DNA from: Aureimonas flava | GTDB lineage: Bacteria; Pseudomonadota; Alphaproteobacteria; Rhizobiales; Rhizobiaceae | DNA length: 64,000 bases | Direction: 5' to 3' | NCBI RefSeq assembly: GCF_003583935.1 | Contig: NZ_QYRN01000006.1 | Span: 124,001 to 188,000 of the forward strand | Shown here: positions 16,989-26,312 of the stretch, piece after piece | Numbering within the stretch: the stretch's first letter is position 1 | Layout: the number at the start of each line of letters is the position of its first letter | The notes under the pieces: model-generated | Database searches by the model: none | What the model was told of the DNA's origin: nothing | The model's input: the letters and a program-made list of their open reading frames with translations, nothing else | Position numbers and translations under genes: made by a program

Positions 16989-18395
16989 TCAGACGTGCTC
17001 GGCGGCCCCCGCCGTGCCCGCCGAATGGGCGCGCGCCTCGGCCTGCGTGAAAACGCGGTTGAACAGGAGGTTCAGGAGAACCGCCGCGATCGCGGCCAGG
17101 AGGATGCCCGATTCCAGAAGCGGCTGGAGCGCGCGCGGCATGTGGTGGAAGAACCCCGGCGCCACGAGCGGAATCATCCCGATGCCGACCGAGACGGCGA
17201 TCACGAAGAGGTTCTGCCGCCGGGCGTGGAAGTCCACGCCGGACAGGATGCGGATGCCGGTGGCCGCCACCATGCCGAACATCACGATGCCCGCGCCGCC
17301 CAGCACCACGGTCGGCACCGCCTCCACCACGGCCGCCATCTTCGGCGTCAGGCCGAGCACCAGGAGAATAAGCCCGCCCGCCGCCGTGACATGGCGCGAC
17401 TTGACGCCGGTCACGCCCACCAGCCCGACGTTCTGCGAGAAGGACGTATAGGGGAAGGTGTTGAAGACGCCCCCGATCAGCGTGCCGACGCCGTCCGCCC
17501 GCAGCCCGCGCACGATCGCGCGGCGGTCCGGCGCGCGGCCGGTCATCTCGCCGAGCGCCAGGAACATGCCGAGCGATTCGATCATCACGACGATCATCAC
17601 CAGGCACATGGTCAGGATCGGGACGAGGTGGAACTGCGGCATGCCGAAATGGAAGGGTAGGATCAGGCCGAACCACTCGGCCTCCGCCACCTTGTCGAAG
17701 CGCATGCGCCCGGTCAGTGTCGCCACGGCGGCGCCGGCGACGATGCCGAGGAGCACCGCGACGTTGGCGACGAAGCCGCGCCCCCAGCGCAGGAGCGCCA
17801 GGATCACGGCCAGCACGAAGACCGACAGCGCGAGGCCGCCGGGCGCCCCGTAGTCGGGATTGGGCACCTGCACGCGCTGCCCCTCGATCACCTGGGTCAG
17901 GAAGGGCTGGCCGCCGCCCGCCCAGTTGATGCCGACGCGCATCAGCGAGATGCCGATCACCAGGATGATCGTGCCGGTGACCACCGGTGGGAACAGCGGC
18001 AGGACCCGCCCGATCAGCGGCGCGGCGAGGATGCCGAAGACGCCGGCGGCGATCACCGAGCCGTAGATGCCGAGAAGCCCGACCTCGGGCGCGGCGCCCA
18101 TCGCCAGCATCGGCCCGACGGAAGCGAAGGTGACGCCCATCATCACCGGCAGGCGGATGCCGGCGCCCGGCATGCCGAGGCTCTGGATCAGCGTCGCGAT
18201 CCCGCAGGCGAAGAGGTCGGCCGAGATCAGGAAGGCGACGTCCTCGGGCGAGAGCTGCAGCGCGCGGCCGACGATCAGCGGCACGGCGACCGCGCCCGCA
18301 TACATCACCAGCACGTGCTGCGCGGCCAGCGGCCACAGGCGGCGCGCCTCCGGTCGCCGGTCCACCGGATGGACTGCCGCTCCTGTCCCGTCCAT
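16989..18395 (-). CDS. NCS2-family purine (xanthine/urate) permease
   Basis: This 468-residue polytopic protein (12-14 helices) belongs to the nucleobase-cation symporter-2 family. It carries the family signature QNVGLVGVTG, which matches the QN-x-G-x4-T-[RKG] pattern, and the motif TFASVGPMLAMG early in the protein. It should import xanthine, urate or uracil by proton symport. The purine-breakdown genes 14-30 kb away suggest a purine. The chosen ATG at 18395 has AGGGGAAGGGG upstream and gives the normal N-terminus before LWPLAAQHVLVMYAGAVAVP. It is divergent from pncB. Confidence 0.88.
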   Translation of the reverse strand: MDGTGAAVHPVDRRPEARRLWPLAAQHVLVMYAGAVAVPLIVGRALQLSPEDVAFLISADLFACGIATLIQSLGMPGAGIRLPVMMGVTFASVGPMLAMGAAPEVGLLGIYGSVIAAGVFGILAAPLIGRVLPLFPPVVTGTIILVIGISLMRVGINWAGGGQPFLTQVIEGQRVQVPNPDYGAPGGLALSVFVLAVILALLRWGRGFVANVAVLLGIVAGAAVATLTGRMRFDKVAEAEWFGLILPFHFGMPQFHLVPILTMCLVMIVVMIESLGMFLALGEMTGRAPDRRAIVRGLRADGVGTLIGGVFNTFPYTSFSQNVGLVGVTGVKSRHVTAAGGLILLVLGLTPKMAAVVEAVPTVVLGGAGIVMFGMVAATGIRILSGVDFHARRQNLFVIAVSVGIGMIPLVAPGFFHHMPRALQPLLESGILLAAIAAVLLNLLFNRVFTQAEARAHSAGTAGAAEHV

Positions 18396-18574
18396 TGCCG
18401 TCGCCCCTTCCCCTCGTGCCGTTCCGGAGACTAGAGCACGAGTCGTGGCGATGAAAAACAGGGCATGCCGAAGTTCGCGGCATCGCCGAGAGGGATAGCG
18501 AGAATTTGTGTTGCGGACCGCCGTTCGGTTAAGGGTCGGTCGCCACACGACCGCCAGCGGACGCCAGACGAATC

Positions 18575-19879
18575 ATGGTCGCCATCGACATCGCCACCCG
18601 GGTCTGGAACCACACGTTCAAGCTCGATCCCATCGTCCGCTCGCTGCTCGACACGGACTTCTACAAGCTCCTGATGCTCCAGATGATCTGGGGCCTGCAC
18701 GGCGAGACGGACGTCACCTTCCGCCTCATCAACCGCACCCGGACGGTGCGCGTCGCCGACGAGGTCGACGAGGGGGAGCTGCGCGCCCAGCTCGACCACG
18801 CGCGCTCGATCCGCTTCTCGAAGCGCGAGATGATCTGGCTGGCGGGCAACACGTTCTACGGCGAACGGCAGATCTTCCGCCCCGCCTTCCTGGAGTGGCT
18901 GAAGGACTTCCAGCTCCCGCCCTACGAGCTGGCCAAGCGCGACGGGCAGTACGAGCTGATGTTCCGCGGTCGCTGGACCGACACGATGATGTGGGAGATC
19001 CCGGCGCTCGCCATCATCAACGAGCTGCGCTCGCGCTCGGCCATGAAGAGCTATCGCCGCTTCGAGCTCGACGTCCTCTATGCCCGCGCCAAGGCCAAGA
19101 TGTGGGAGAAGGTGGAGCGGCTGGACAAGCTGCCGGCGATCCGCATCTCCGACTTCGGCACGCGCCGCCGCCACTCCTTCCTGTGGCAGCGCTGGTGCGT
19201 GGAGGCGCTGAAGGAGAAGCTGGGCAGCCGCTTCATCGGCTCATCCAACGTGCTTCTGGCGATGGAGGCCGACCTCGAGGCGATCGGCACCAACGCGCAC
19301 GAGCTGCCCATGGTGGCCGCCGCCCTCGCCGAGACGGAGGCGGACCTGCGCGAGGCGCCCTACCGCGTGCTGAAGGAATGGCAGAGCTGGTACGGCGGCA
19401 ACCTCCTGGTGGTGCTGCCCGACGCCTTCGGCACGGCCTCCTTCCTGGAGCGCGCGCCCGACTGGGTGGGCGACTGGACGGGCTTCCGCCCCGATTCGGC
19501 CCCGCCGATCGAGGGCGGCGAGGCGATCATGGACTGGTGGCGCTCCAAGGGCATCGACCCGCGCGACAAGCTGCTGGTCTTCTCGGACGGCATGGACATC
19601 GGCACTATCGAGGAGACCTACCGCCATTTCGACGGGCGCGTGCGCATGAGCTTCGGCTGGGGCACGAACCTCACCAACGACTTCCGGGGCGTGGCGCCGG
19701 AGGAGAACCTCGGCCTCCATCCGATCTCGCTGGTCTGCAAGGTGATGGAGGCGAACGGGCGCCCGGCGGTGAAGCTGTCGGACAATCCGGCCAAGGCCAC
19801 CGGCAGGCCGGAGGACATCGAGCGCTACCGCCGGGTGTTCGGCACGGCGGCGAAAATTCCGCGCGAAGTCACGGTTTGA
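18575..19879 (+). CDS. pncB: Nicotinate phosphoribosyltransferase
   Basis: This 434-residue enzyme makes nicotinate mononucleotide from nicotinate and PRPP in the NAD salvage pathway. Family blocks are clear: [15 protein letters not shown] at the N-terminus, [39 protein letters not shown] with the phosphorylated His in GTNAHE, and [15 protein letters not shown] with GWGTNLTND for the phosphate-binding end. Length is as expected. It is a single gene with its own 5' region, divergent from the purine permease. Confidence 0.95.
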   Translation: MVAIDIATRVWNHTFKLDPIVRSLLDTDFYKLLMLQMIWGLHGETDVTFRLINRTRTVRVADEVDEGELRAQLDHARSIRFSKREMIWLAGNTFYGERQIFRPAFLEWLKDFQLPPYELAKRDGQYELMFRGRWTDTMMWEIPALAIINELRSRSAMKSYRRFELDVLYARAKAKMWEKVERLDKLPAIRISDFGTRRRHSFLWQRWCVEALKEKLGSRFIGSSNVLLAMEADLEAIGTNAHELPMVAAALAETEADLREAPYRVLKEWQSWYGGNLLVVLPDAFGTASFLERAPDWVGDWTGFRPDSAPPIEGGEAIMDWWRSKGIDPRDKLLVFSDGMDIGTIEETYRHFDGRVRMSFGWGTNLTNDFRGVAPEENLGLHPISLVCKVMEANGRPAVKLSDNPAKATGRPEDIERYRRVFGTAAKIPREVTV

Positions 19880-20009
19880 GAAATTCGTCCCTTCAACCGG
19901 GGGCGCCCGTCGTGCAAACCGGGGCCGACCACCATCGCGGGGCTTTTGCTGCGCCGCGTCAGGCTCTATCTCCCGAGCGAATTTCGTCCTCTTGCCCGAA
20001 GGTCCGATC

Positions 20010-20837
20010 ATGACTGCCACCGCCGAGACCGCGGCCCCGGCTTCCGGCGCGCCGAGCTTTCCGATCCCCGCCAACGTCTTCGCCGAGACGGTGACGGAGG
20101 TGAAGCACTACACGGACAGCCTGTTCAAGTTCCGCATGACGCGCCCGGCGAGCTTCCGCTTCCGCACCGGCGAGTTCGCGATGATCGGCCTGCCCAACGC
20201 CGAGAAGCCGGTGTTCCGCGCCTATTCGATCGCCAGCCCGTCCTGGGACGAGGAGCTCGAGTTCTTCTCGATCAAGGTGCCCGACGGTCCGCTGACCGAG
20301 CACCTCCAGAAGATCCGGCCGGGCGACACGGTGCTGATGCGCAAGAAGCCGACCGGCACGCTGGTGCTCGACGCGCTTCTGCCCGGCAAGCGGCTCTACC
20401 TGTTCTCGACCGGCACCGGCATCGCCCCCTTCGCGGGCACGATCCGCGACCCGGAGACCTACGAGAAGTTCGACCAGGTCATCCTCACCCACACCACGCG
20501 CACGCTGGCCGAACTGCACTACGGCGAGGAACTGGTCGAGGCGCTGCGCACGGACGAGATTCTCTCGGAGATTTCCGGCGGCAAGCTCCTGTACCATGGC
20601 TCGGCCACCCGCGAGGGCGAGCACAAGGGCGAGCGCATCACCACGCTGATGGAGACGGGCAAGCTGTTCACCGATCTCGGCGTGCCGCCGATCGACCCGG
20701 CCGAGGACCGCGCCATGATCTGCGGCTCGATGGCCATGCTCAAGGACACGGCCGCCATGTGCGAGCGCTTCGGCCTCGCCGAGGGCTCCAACGCGAATCC
20801 GGGCACCTACGTGGTGGAACGCGCCTTCGTCGATTGA
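20010..20837 (+). CDS. fpr: Ferredoxin/flavodoxin-NADP reductase
   Basis: This 275-residue FAD enzyme exchanges electrons between NADPH and ferredoxin or flavodoxin. It has the FAD-binding motif FRAYSIASP, a KVPDGPLT block, the NADP-binding STGTGIAPF and ICGSMAML, and it ends in the AFVD tail of the bacterial class I, Azotobacter-like subgroup. The ATG at 20010 is preferred over a TTG 18 nt earlier. A Thr/Ala/Pro-rich N-terminal leader of about 20 residues precedes the conserved NVFAETV start. It is monocistronic. Confidence 0.93.
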   Translation: MTATAETAAPASGAPSFPIPANVFAETVTEVKHYTDSLFKFRMTRPASFRFRTGEFAMIGLPNAEKPVFRAYSIASPSWDEELEFFSIKVPDGPLTEHLQKIRPGDTVLMRKKPTGTLVLDALLPGKRLYLFSTGTGIAPFAGTIRDPETYEKFDQVILTHTTRTLAELHYGEELVEALRTDEILSEISGGKLLYHGSATREGEHKGERITTLMETGKLFTDLGVPPIDPAEDRAMICGSMAMLKDTAAMCERFGLAEGSNANPGTYVVERAFVD

Positions 20838-20918
20838 CGGCGGGGGCGCCGGGCCTTCTGGCCGGCGCCCGTCTCCGCTAGAACGGGTGCCCAGCCCGCC
20901 CGAGGATCGGAGTGCCCG

Positions 20919-21755
20919 ATGACGACATTCTGGACGCCGGTCGCCGATTTCGACGCCGCCTACGACAATTCGGCCGCGGTCGCCGGGTCCTCGGCCTTCA
21001 TCGGCGAGTTCGGGGCGCAGGCCGCCGCGTTCCGCGAGGCGGCCGGGGCGCGGGGCCGGGCCGAGCTCGACATCGTCTACGGAACCGACGCGCGGCACAG
21101 GCTCGACCTCTTCCGGCCCGACCGGGACCGGCCACAGGGGCTCGTGGTCTTCGTGCACGGCGGCTACTGGAAGGCGCTTGACAAGTCCGTCTGGTCGCAC
21201 CTGGCGCGCGGCGCGCGCGACAACGGTTATGCCGTGGCGGTGCCGAGCTACCGGCTGGCGCCCGCCGCGCGCCTTGCCGAGATCGCCGAGGACGTGGCGC
21301 GCGCCGTCCTCCACGCGAGCCAGGCGGTGGACGGGCCGATCCGCCTCGTCGGACATTCGGCCGGCGGCCATCTTGTGGCGCGCATGATCGCGAGCGATTC
21401 TCCGTTGCCGGCGTCGGCGATGTCGCGCATCGACCTCGTGGTACCCGTCAGCGGTCTGTCGGACCTGCGGCCGATCCGCCGCACCCGCATGAACGACATC
21501 CTGCGCATCGACGCGCGCGAGGCGCAGGCGGAAAGCCCGGCGCTGCTGGAGCCCGTCCACGACTGCCGTATCGAGGCCGTGGTGGGGGCGGACGAACTGC
21601 CCGAGCTGCGGCGCCAGACCCATGCGCTGGCTTCCGCCTGGGCGGGGCTCGGCGCCCGCATCGCCGCGAGCGAGATCGCGGGGACGCACCATTTCGACGT
21701 GGTCGCCAGCCTCGCGGACGCCTCGGGGCGCCTGGCGCGCCTGGTGAGCGCCTGA
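20919..21755 (+). CDS. Alpha/beta hydrolase, kynurenine-formamidase-like
   Basis: This 278-residue serine hydrolase has the HGGYW oxyanion-hole motif typical of arylformamidase-type and carboxylesterase-like enzymes and the nucleophile elbow GHSAGGH. A late His (GTHHFDVV) completes the triad. In this family the enzyme hydrolyses N-formylkynurenine, but no tryptophan-degradation genes are in the window, so the substrate is open. The gene lies between fpr and the Lrp-domain gene, with its own ribosome-binding site (GGATCGGAG). Confidence 0.8.
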   Translation: MTTFWTPVADFDAAYDNSAAVAGSSAFIGEFGAQAAAFREAAGARGRAELDIVYGTDARHRLDLFRPDRDRPQGLVVFVHGGYWKALDKSVWSHLARGARDNGYAVAVPSYRLAPAARLAEIAEDVARAVLHASQAVDGPIRLVGHSAGGHLVARMIASDSPLPASAMSRIDLVVPVSGLSDLRPIRRTRMNDILRIDAREAQAESPALLEPVHDCRIEAVVGADELPELRRQTHALASAWAGLGARIAASEIAGTHHFDVVASLADASGRLARLVSA

Positions 21756-21827
21756 CGAACTCGCGTCCGGCGCGTCGCGCTTTGACGCGCGGCGCGTCGC
21801 TCTGATAGGCACGAGCCGGAGGTCCCC

Positions 21828-22076
21828 ATGCAAGCCATCTTCGTCCAGTTCAAGTGTCGGCCCGGCAAGGCCTACGCCGTCGCCTGCGCCCTTGTGGAGA
21901 CGGTGGAGGAAATCTCGGAGGTGTTCTCCACCTCCGGCCAGTACGACCTCATCGCCAAGTTCTACCTGGACGCCGGCCGCGACATCGGCCACTTCGTCAC
22001 CGAGCGGCTCCAGGTGCTGGACGGCGTGTCCGACACGTTCACCACGGTAGCCTTCAAGGCCTTCGGGCGCGGCTGA
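21828..22076 (+). CDS. Stand-alone Lrp/AsnC ligand-binding (RAM) domain protein
   Basis: This 82-residue protein consists only of the Lrp/AsnC effector-binding domain (QAIFVQFKCRPGKAYAVACA ... TSGQYDLIAKFYLD ... FTTVAFKAFGRG) and lacks a DNA-binding helix-turn-helix. Such small RAM proteins oligomerise and bind amino acids or other small effectors. Its stop is directly followed by the ATG of the MfnB-like/FolB fusion (TGAATGAG), so the two are translated together, and it may sense a metabolite of that pathway. Confidence 0.85.
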   Translation: MQAIFVQFKCRPGKAYAVACALVETVEEISEVFSTSGQYDLIAKFYLDAGRDIGHFVTERLQVLDGVSDTFTTVAFKAFGRG

Positions 22077-22955
22077 ATGAGCGCTCGCGCCTCGTGCCGC
22101 CTGGCGGCCCTCGTGTCCTCGCCGGACGAGGCCCGCCGCGCCCTCGAAGGAGGCGCGGACTACGTGCTCGCCCCGGCCCGGCGTGACCGACCCGCCCTGG
22201 GCGTGCCGGACCGCCTGCGCGAGACGGGCGAGCAGACGCTGTTCGCGGTGGCGGCCGACGAGGCGCTGCCGGCCGAGCCGCGCCGCGTCCGCAGCGTGGA
22301 GGCGCCCGCCGACCCGGCCGACTTCCGGCGCGAGGGCGTCGCCATCCTCCTTCTCGATCCGGGCCGGCCGCTGCTGCGGGCCCTGTCGCTGGAGGTTCTC
22401 GCCAACCAGGTCGCGGCCTGCCACGCGGCCGGCGTCGAGTGCTGGTTCGGCGGGGCGCTGGAGCTGCCGGACCTGCCGCGCCTCACCGCACTGAACCCCG
22501 ACGCGCTGGTGGTGGAAGGGTTCGACGCCGAGGCGCTCGCCGAGGCGCGCCGGATGCTCGAGCCGCCGCCCGAGCCGTCGCCGGGCGCCCCGACCGACCT
22601 GATCCGCATGACCAACCTCGTGCTCTCGGCCCGCGTCGGCGCCTACGGCTTCGAGCGCGACCGTGCCCAGCGCCTCCGGTTCAGCGTGGAGGCGGCGGTC
22701 CGGCGTCCGAGCGCCGGGGTCCCGCGCGCGATCGGCGAGGTCTATTCCTACGACATCGTGATGGATGCCGCGCGCCGCCTCTGCGAGCGCGGGCACACCG
22801 ACCTGGTGGAGACGCTGGCCGAGGAACTGGCGGGCGAACTCCTGGCCGACCCGCGTCTGGTCGAGGTGATGGTCCGCGTGGAGAAGCTCGATCTCGGCCC
22901 GGAAGCGGTGGGCATCGAGATCCGACGCGCCAAGGGTGCGGTGCACTCGGCCTGA
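22077..22955 (+). CDS. MfnB-like (degenerate)/dihydroneopterin aldolase FolB fusion
   Basis: This is a 292-residue two-domain protein. Residues 1 to about 165 resemble (5-formylfuran-3-yl)methyl phosphate synthase (MfnB, DUF556): RLAALVSSPDEARRALEGGADYV opens the barrel. The usual lysine of the D-x-K-x-P motif is missing (VLAPARRDRPALG), so this half may not form the Schiff base. Residues 172-292 are a dihydroneopterin aldolase-type domain with ARVGAYGFERDRAQRLRFSV, the LVETLAEELAGELL helix and the Lys in VRVEKLDLGPEAVGIEIRR. Together with the MfnE-like kinase downstream it suggests synthesis of a methanofuran- or pterin-type C1 cofactor. Confidence 0.7.
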   Translation: MSARASCRLAALVSSPDEARRALEGGADYVLAPARRDRPALGVPDRLRETGEQTLFAVAADEALPAEPRRVRSVEAPADPADFRREGVAILLLDPGRPLLRALSLEVLANQVAACHAAGVECWFGGALELPDLPRLTALNPDALVVEGFDAEALAEARRMLEPPPEPSPGAPTDLIRMTNLVLSARVGAYGFERDRAQRLRFSVEAAVRRPSAGVPRAIGEVYSYDIVMDAARRLCERGHTDLVETLAEELAGELLADPRLVEVMVRVEKLDLGPEAVGIEIRRAKGAVHSA

Positions 22956-22987
22956 TCGCGGTTTTCACGCGCGTGTGACGGGGAACT

Positions 22988-23016
22988 TTGCAAGCGGGAG
23001 AAAACTTGTTCAAAAT
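22988..23016 (+). promoter_or_regulatory. Candidate promoter upstream of the MfnE-like kinase/ureD genes
   Basis: TTGCAA (22988-22993), a 17-nt spacer and CAAAAT (23011-23016) lie 60 nt before the kinase start, in a locally AT-richer stretch. The kinase, ureD and ureA could all be read from it. Confidence 0.4.
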
Positions 23017-23075
23017 GGGGCGCAACGGACCCTGGTCCGAAGCGTGCCGAAATGCAGAGTTGGGAGTCGCCGGAA

Positions 23076-23720
23076 ATGAAGGACGTCCTGGTCGTCAAGT
23101 TCGGCGGCAGCTCGATCGCCTCCACGGACCTGCGCAAGTGGGTCGAGGCGATCGAGAAGTCGACGCGTCGCCTCGTGGTGGTGCCGGGCGGCGGTCCCTT
23201 CGCCAAGCTCGTGCGCCAGTACCAGACGCGCATCGGCTACGACGACGACGCCGCGCACCGCATGGCGCTCCTCGGCATGGAGCAGTTCGGCCACGCGCTG
23301 ACGAGCCTGGGAACGCGGCTTCGTCCCGCCGCGACGATCGAGGCCATCGCCGCCGCGCACGCCGACGGGATGATCCCGGTCTGGATGCCGGCCAAGCTGG
23401 TGTTCCGCGCCGACGAGATCGAACACACCTGGAGCACCACGTCCGACAGTCTCGCGGCCTGGCTCGCCGGGCGGATCGAGGCCGCCTCGCTCTGCCTCAT
23501 CAAGCAGATCGACCTGCCGACGGGCTCCACCATCGAGGCGGTGTCCGCCGCGGGCGTCGTGGACCCCGGCTTCGTCGGCCTCCTGCATCCCGCGACGCGC
23601 GTTTTCGTGGCCGGGCCGTCCGACCTCGCCGTGGCCGGCCGCCGGCTTGCCGAAGGCACGGTGCCGGGGCGCGAGGTGGCGCACGAGAAACAGGCCGGAT
23701 TCGTCGAAGCCGCCCAGTGA
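23076..23720 (+). CDS. Amino-acid-kinase-fold protein, MfnE-like
   Basis: This 214-residue kinase of the amino acid kinase fold has VVKFGGSSIAS for phosphate binding, VVPGGGPFAKLVR and HTWSTTSDSLAAWLAGRIEAA, then LIKQIDLPTG. This pattern matches the kinases of methanofuran synthesis (MfnE-type, F1-phosphate kinase) and the homologues in methylotroph tetrahydromethanopterin clusters. Start at ATG 23076 with TGGGAG 10 nt upstream. An ATG 24 nt earlier has no ribosome-binding site. It overlaps the GTG of ureD by 4 bp, an odd coupling of a cofactor gene to urease assembly. Confidence 0.7.
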   Translation: MKDVLVVKFGGSSIASTDLRKWVEAIEKSTRRLVVVPGGGPFAKLVRQYQTRIGYDDDAAHRMALLGMEQFGHALTSLGTRLRPAATIEAIAAAHADGMIPVWMPAKLVFRADEIEHTWSTTSDSLAAWLAGRIEAASLCLIKQIDLPTGSTIEAVSAAGVVDPGFVGLLHPATRVFVAGPSDLAVAGRRLAEGTVPGREVAHEKQAGFVEAAQ

Positions 23721-24601
23721 CGCCGTCCAGCCACGGCGCGGGCGACGCCGTCATCGAGACCGCGCGTCCCACGGGCGCGTCGAGCGCCGCGACGCCGCCG
23801 CTCCAGCGTGCCCGAGGCGAGGCGAGCGCCCTCGTCGGGGCGTCGCGACGCGGCCAGCGGGCCCGCAGCGGCATCCGTCGCCTCCATCAGGCCGGATGCC
23901 TGAAGCTGCGCTTTCCGCGCCTGCCGTCCGACGAGTGCCAGGCCGTGGTCATCAACACCGCCGGTGGCCTCACCGGCGGCGACCGGCTGGCGCTCGGCTT
24001 CGAGCTGGAGGCCGGCGCGGCGCTGACGGTGACCACCCAGGCCTGCGAGCGGATCTACCGGTCGAGCGGCGGCGCGGCGGAGGTCGAACTGACGATGCGG
24101 CTGGGGCAGGGGGGCACGCTGTCCTACCTGCCGCAGGAAACCATCCTCTTCGACGGCGGGCGCCTCGCGCGCCGGCTGACGCTCGACGCGGCGGCCGATA
24201 GCCGCTTCCTGCTTCTGGAAAGCGTGATCCTCGGGCGCGCGGCGATGGGCGAGACCGTGACGGAAGGCGAGATCGTCGACCGGTGGCGGATCCGCCGGGA
24301 CGGCCGGCTCGTCCTGGCGGAGAACCTGAGGCTCGGCGGCGCGATCGGCGCCCTGACCGCGCGGGGCTGCACGCTCGGCGGCGCGCGCGCCTTCTCGACC
24401 CTGGTCTGGCAGGGACCGGAACCCGGCGCCATGCTGCGGCGACTGCGCGGGGAGCTGCGGGAGGGGGAGGGGGCCAGCCTCGTGGACGGGCTCGTGGTCG
24501 CGCGCCTCGTGGCGGCCGACGGCTACGCGCTCAGAAAACGTCTCTGGCCGGCCGTCGCGCTGCTGGCGCAATCCCCACTGCCGCTTGTATGGTCCGTCTG
24601 A
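23717..24601 (+). CDS. ureD: Urease accessory protein UreD
   Basis: This 294-residue protein is part of the UreD-F-G chaperone complex that loads nickel and CO2 into apo-urease. Recognisable segments: [27 protein letters not shown] (the family's strongest block), [11 protein letters not shown] and [13 protein letters not shown]. The N-terminal 45 residues are poorly conserved and low-complexity. The GTG start overlaps the kinase stop (GTGA). ureA follows 28 bp downstream. Confidence 0.92.
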   Translation: MTPSSHGAGDAVIETARPTGASSAATPPLQRARGEASALVGASRRGQRARSGIRRLHQAGCLKLRFPRLPSDECQAVVINTAGGLTGGDRLALGFELEAGAALTVTTQACERIYRSSGGAAEVELTMRLGQGGTLSYLPQETILFDGGRLARRLTLDAAADSRFLLLESVILGRAAMGETVTEGEIVDRWRIRRDGRLVLAENLRLGGAIGALTARGCTLGGARAFSTLVWQGPEPGAMLRRLRGELREGEGASLVDGLVVARLVAADGYALRKRLWPAVALLAQSPLPLVWSV

Positions 24602-24629
24602 CCGCAGTCCCCAATCGGAACCGATCCTC

Positions 24630-24932
24630 ATGAACCTGACCCCGCGCGAGAAGGACAAGCTCCTGGTGGCCATGGCGGCGACGGTCGCGCGCAAGCGCCT
24701 GGACCGGGGCGTCAAGCTCAACCACCCGGAAGCGATCGCCCTGATCACCGATTTCGTGGTGGAGGGCGCGCGGGACGGGCGCTCGGTGGCCGACCTCATA
24801 GAGGCCGGCGCCCATGTCGTGACCCGCGATCAGGTGATGGAGGGCATCGCCGAGATGATCCACGACATCCAGGTCGAGGCGACCTTTCCCGATGGCACCA
24901 AGCTCGTCACCGTGCACGAGCCGATTCGCTGA
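24630..24932 (+). CDS. ureA: Urease gamma subunit
   Basis: This 100-residue structural subunit is nearly canonical: [45 protein letters not shown] and [17 protein letters not shown]. It packs with UreB and UreC into the (alpha-beta-gamma)3 urease that hydrolyses urea to ammonia and CO2. Its last 26 bp overlap the end of a small gene on the opposite strand. The next urease gene, ureB, lies 447 bp away behind that gene. Confidence 0.97.
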   Translation: MNLTPREKDKLLVAMAATVARKRLDRGVKLNHPEAIALITDFVVEGARDGRSVADLIEAGAHVVTRDQVMEGIAEMIHDIQVEATFPDGTKLVTVHEPIR

Positions 24933-25152
24933 GCGGATCCGCCGGCGCCATGGCGACGATCTCGCCGGCGGGCGCGCCGACCACGAACCGGTAGCTGCGC
25001 GACATGTGCGAGTAGTAGGCCGGCCCGCTGGTGCCGTTCATGGTCACGGTGCGCACCTGGAAGGGTTCCGGCGCGCCGGCCGGTATCGCCGTGCCCGCCG
25101 TCGCCAGCAGCGCCACGGCCAGGATGGCCGCTCCCGTCAGCTTGGGTCTCAT
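24907..25152 (-). CDS. Small exported protein of unknown function inside the urease cluster
   Basis: This 81-residue protein has a clear signal peptide ([20 protein letters not shown], cleavage near AIPAGA). The mature part includes [20 protein letters not shown]. No family is recognised. It is encoded tail to tail with ureA, overlapping it by 26 bp, so it splits the ureDA and ureB genes. Its start at 25152 is supported by a plausible ribosome-binding site (AGGGACC) and by the signal peptide. Confidence 0.55.
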   Translation of the reverse strand: MRPKLTGAAILAVALLATAGTAIPAGAPEPFQVRTVTMNGTSGPAYYSHMSRSYRFVVGAPAGEIVAMAPADPLSESARAR

Positions 25153-25312
25153 CGTTCGTCGGTCCCTGTGCCGCCGGTTCTGTTGTCGGTCGGCGCTTGC
25201 CCGCCGCCGATGACCAGCTTGTCTGGGACCGGAAACTAGCAGGCGCGGGTTTCGATCCGGTGTCGTCGCCGGTGCTCGGTGTTGCGCGCCCGTTGCGAGC
25301 GAGGCACCGACT

Positions 25313-25341
25313 TTGACAGGGCCGTGTCGCGGCTCCATGAT
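25313..25341 (+). promoter_or_regulatory. Sigma-70-type promoter in front of ureB
   Basis: A perfect -35 TTGACA (25313-25318), a 17-nt spacer and a -10 CATGAT (25336-25341) lie 38 nt before the ureB start. They would let ureB be expressed despite the opposite-strand gene between ureA and ureB. Confidence 0.5.
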
Positions 25342-25379
25342 CCCGGGCCGAGGCGAAGCATCCAGACGGGCCGGTACCG

Positions 25380-25691
25380 ATGATTCCAGGCGAGATCCTG
25401 ACGCGCGAGGGCGAGATCGTCCTGAACGAGGGGCGCGACGCCCTCAGCCTGCGCGTCGCCAACACGGGCGATCGGCCGATCCAGGTCGGCTCGCATTACC
25501 ATTTCGCCGAGACCAACCCGGCGCTCGACTTCGACCGTGCCGCCGCGCGCGGCATGCGGCTCGACATCGCCGCCGGCACCGCCGTGCGCTTCGAGCCCGG
25601 CCAGTCCCGCGACGTGCGGCTGATCGCCTTCGCGGGCGACCGGCGCGTTCATGGGTTCAACGCGCGGGTTTCGGGGCCGCTGGAGGGCTAA
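25380..25691 (+). CDS. ureB: Urease beta subunit
   Basis: This 103-residue structural subunit has the family blocks [48 protein letters not shown] and [21 protein letters not shown]. Length is normal. It is separated from ureC by two small genes on the other strand, so urease is not one continuous operon here. A TTGACA promoter precedes it. Confidence 0.97.
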   Translation: MIPGEILTREGEIVLNEGRDALSLRVANTGDRPIQVGSHYHFAETNPALDFDRAAARGMRLDIAAGTAVRFEPGQSRDVRLIAFAGDRRVHGFNARVSGPLEG

Positions 25692-25711
25692 GGTCCCGCC
25701 CGCTTGCGCCG

Positions 25712-26197
25712 TCAGTATCCGCGAGCGTCGGGGGTCGCGTTGGGGCCCATGCGCAAGGCGGCCCGGATGGCGCCGAGATCGACGTTCACGCGCGCGCGGG
25801 GGATGTTGTAGAGCGCGGCCGATCCCGCACCCGACTGCCCGTAGGTGGTTCCACCCACCGTGTCGCCGGTCGTGCCGGCGTTTCCGATCGTGGTGGCCGA
25901 GCCGACGTCGCCGGTGCGTGCGGCCGCGTCGGCGTTGATCGAGTTGAGCGTGCCCGAGCCCGCCGTGGCGCGCTGCTGCGTGCTGGTGGCGCTGGAGCCG
26001 ACGCCGCCCGAGGAATCGATCGCGTTGCTCGCCCCGCCGAGGCTCGGCGTGCTGGTGGAGCTGCTGCTTGTGCTGGAACTGCCCGACGAGCCGACCGAGT
26101 TCGATGCGCCGCCGAGCGACTGCGCCCCGGCGGGCACCGCGAGGGACGGGCCCAGAAGGGCGGCGAGGCCAAGGAGGAACAGCGGAGCGCGGCGCAT
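25712..26197 (-). CDS. Exported Ser/Gly/Thr-rich low-complexity protein
   Basis: This 161-residue protein has a signal peptide (MRRAPLFLLGLAALLGPSLA, cleavage near AGA-QS). The mature part is almost all small residues, with runs such as SSGSSSTSSSSTSTPS and repeated LGGASN units. It ends in a more ordered ARVNVDLGAIRAALRMGPNA segment. No family is recognised. It could be a cell-surface or matrix protein. An upstream in-frame ATG (26266) would precede the signal peptide by 23 charged residues, so 26197 was chosen. It lies between ureB and ureC on the opposite strand. Confidence 0.6.
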   Translation of the reverse strand: MRRAPLFLLGLAALLGPSLAVPAGAQSLGGASNSVGSSGSSSTSSSSTSTPSLGGASNAIDSSGGVGSSATSTQQRATAGSGTLNSINADAAARTGDVGSATTIGNAGTTGDTVGGTTYGQSGAGSAALYNIPRARVNVDLGAIRAALRMGPNATPDARGY

Positions 26198-26312
26198 GGG
26201 GCGGGCCTTTCGGTTGAGCGACCGCGCCGGGTCGGGCGCGCGCAGCCGTGAAACGGGAGCAGACATCCCGTCCGCTATAGGGGCAAATGTCTGAGCGGAG
26301 GCTTAAGTTGCA

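Noticed and set aside
19877-19997. Near-repeat of AAATTCGTCC / AATTTCGTCC around the pncB-fpr gap
   Set aside because: It is too short and imperfect, with no second context that would suggest a regulatory site.
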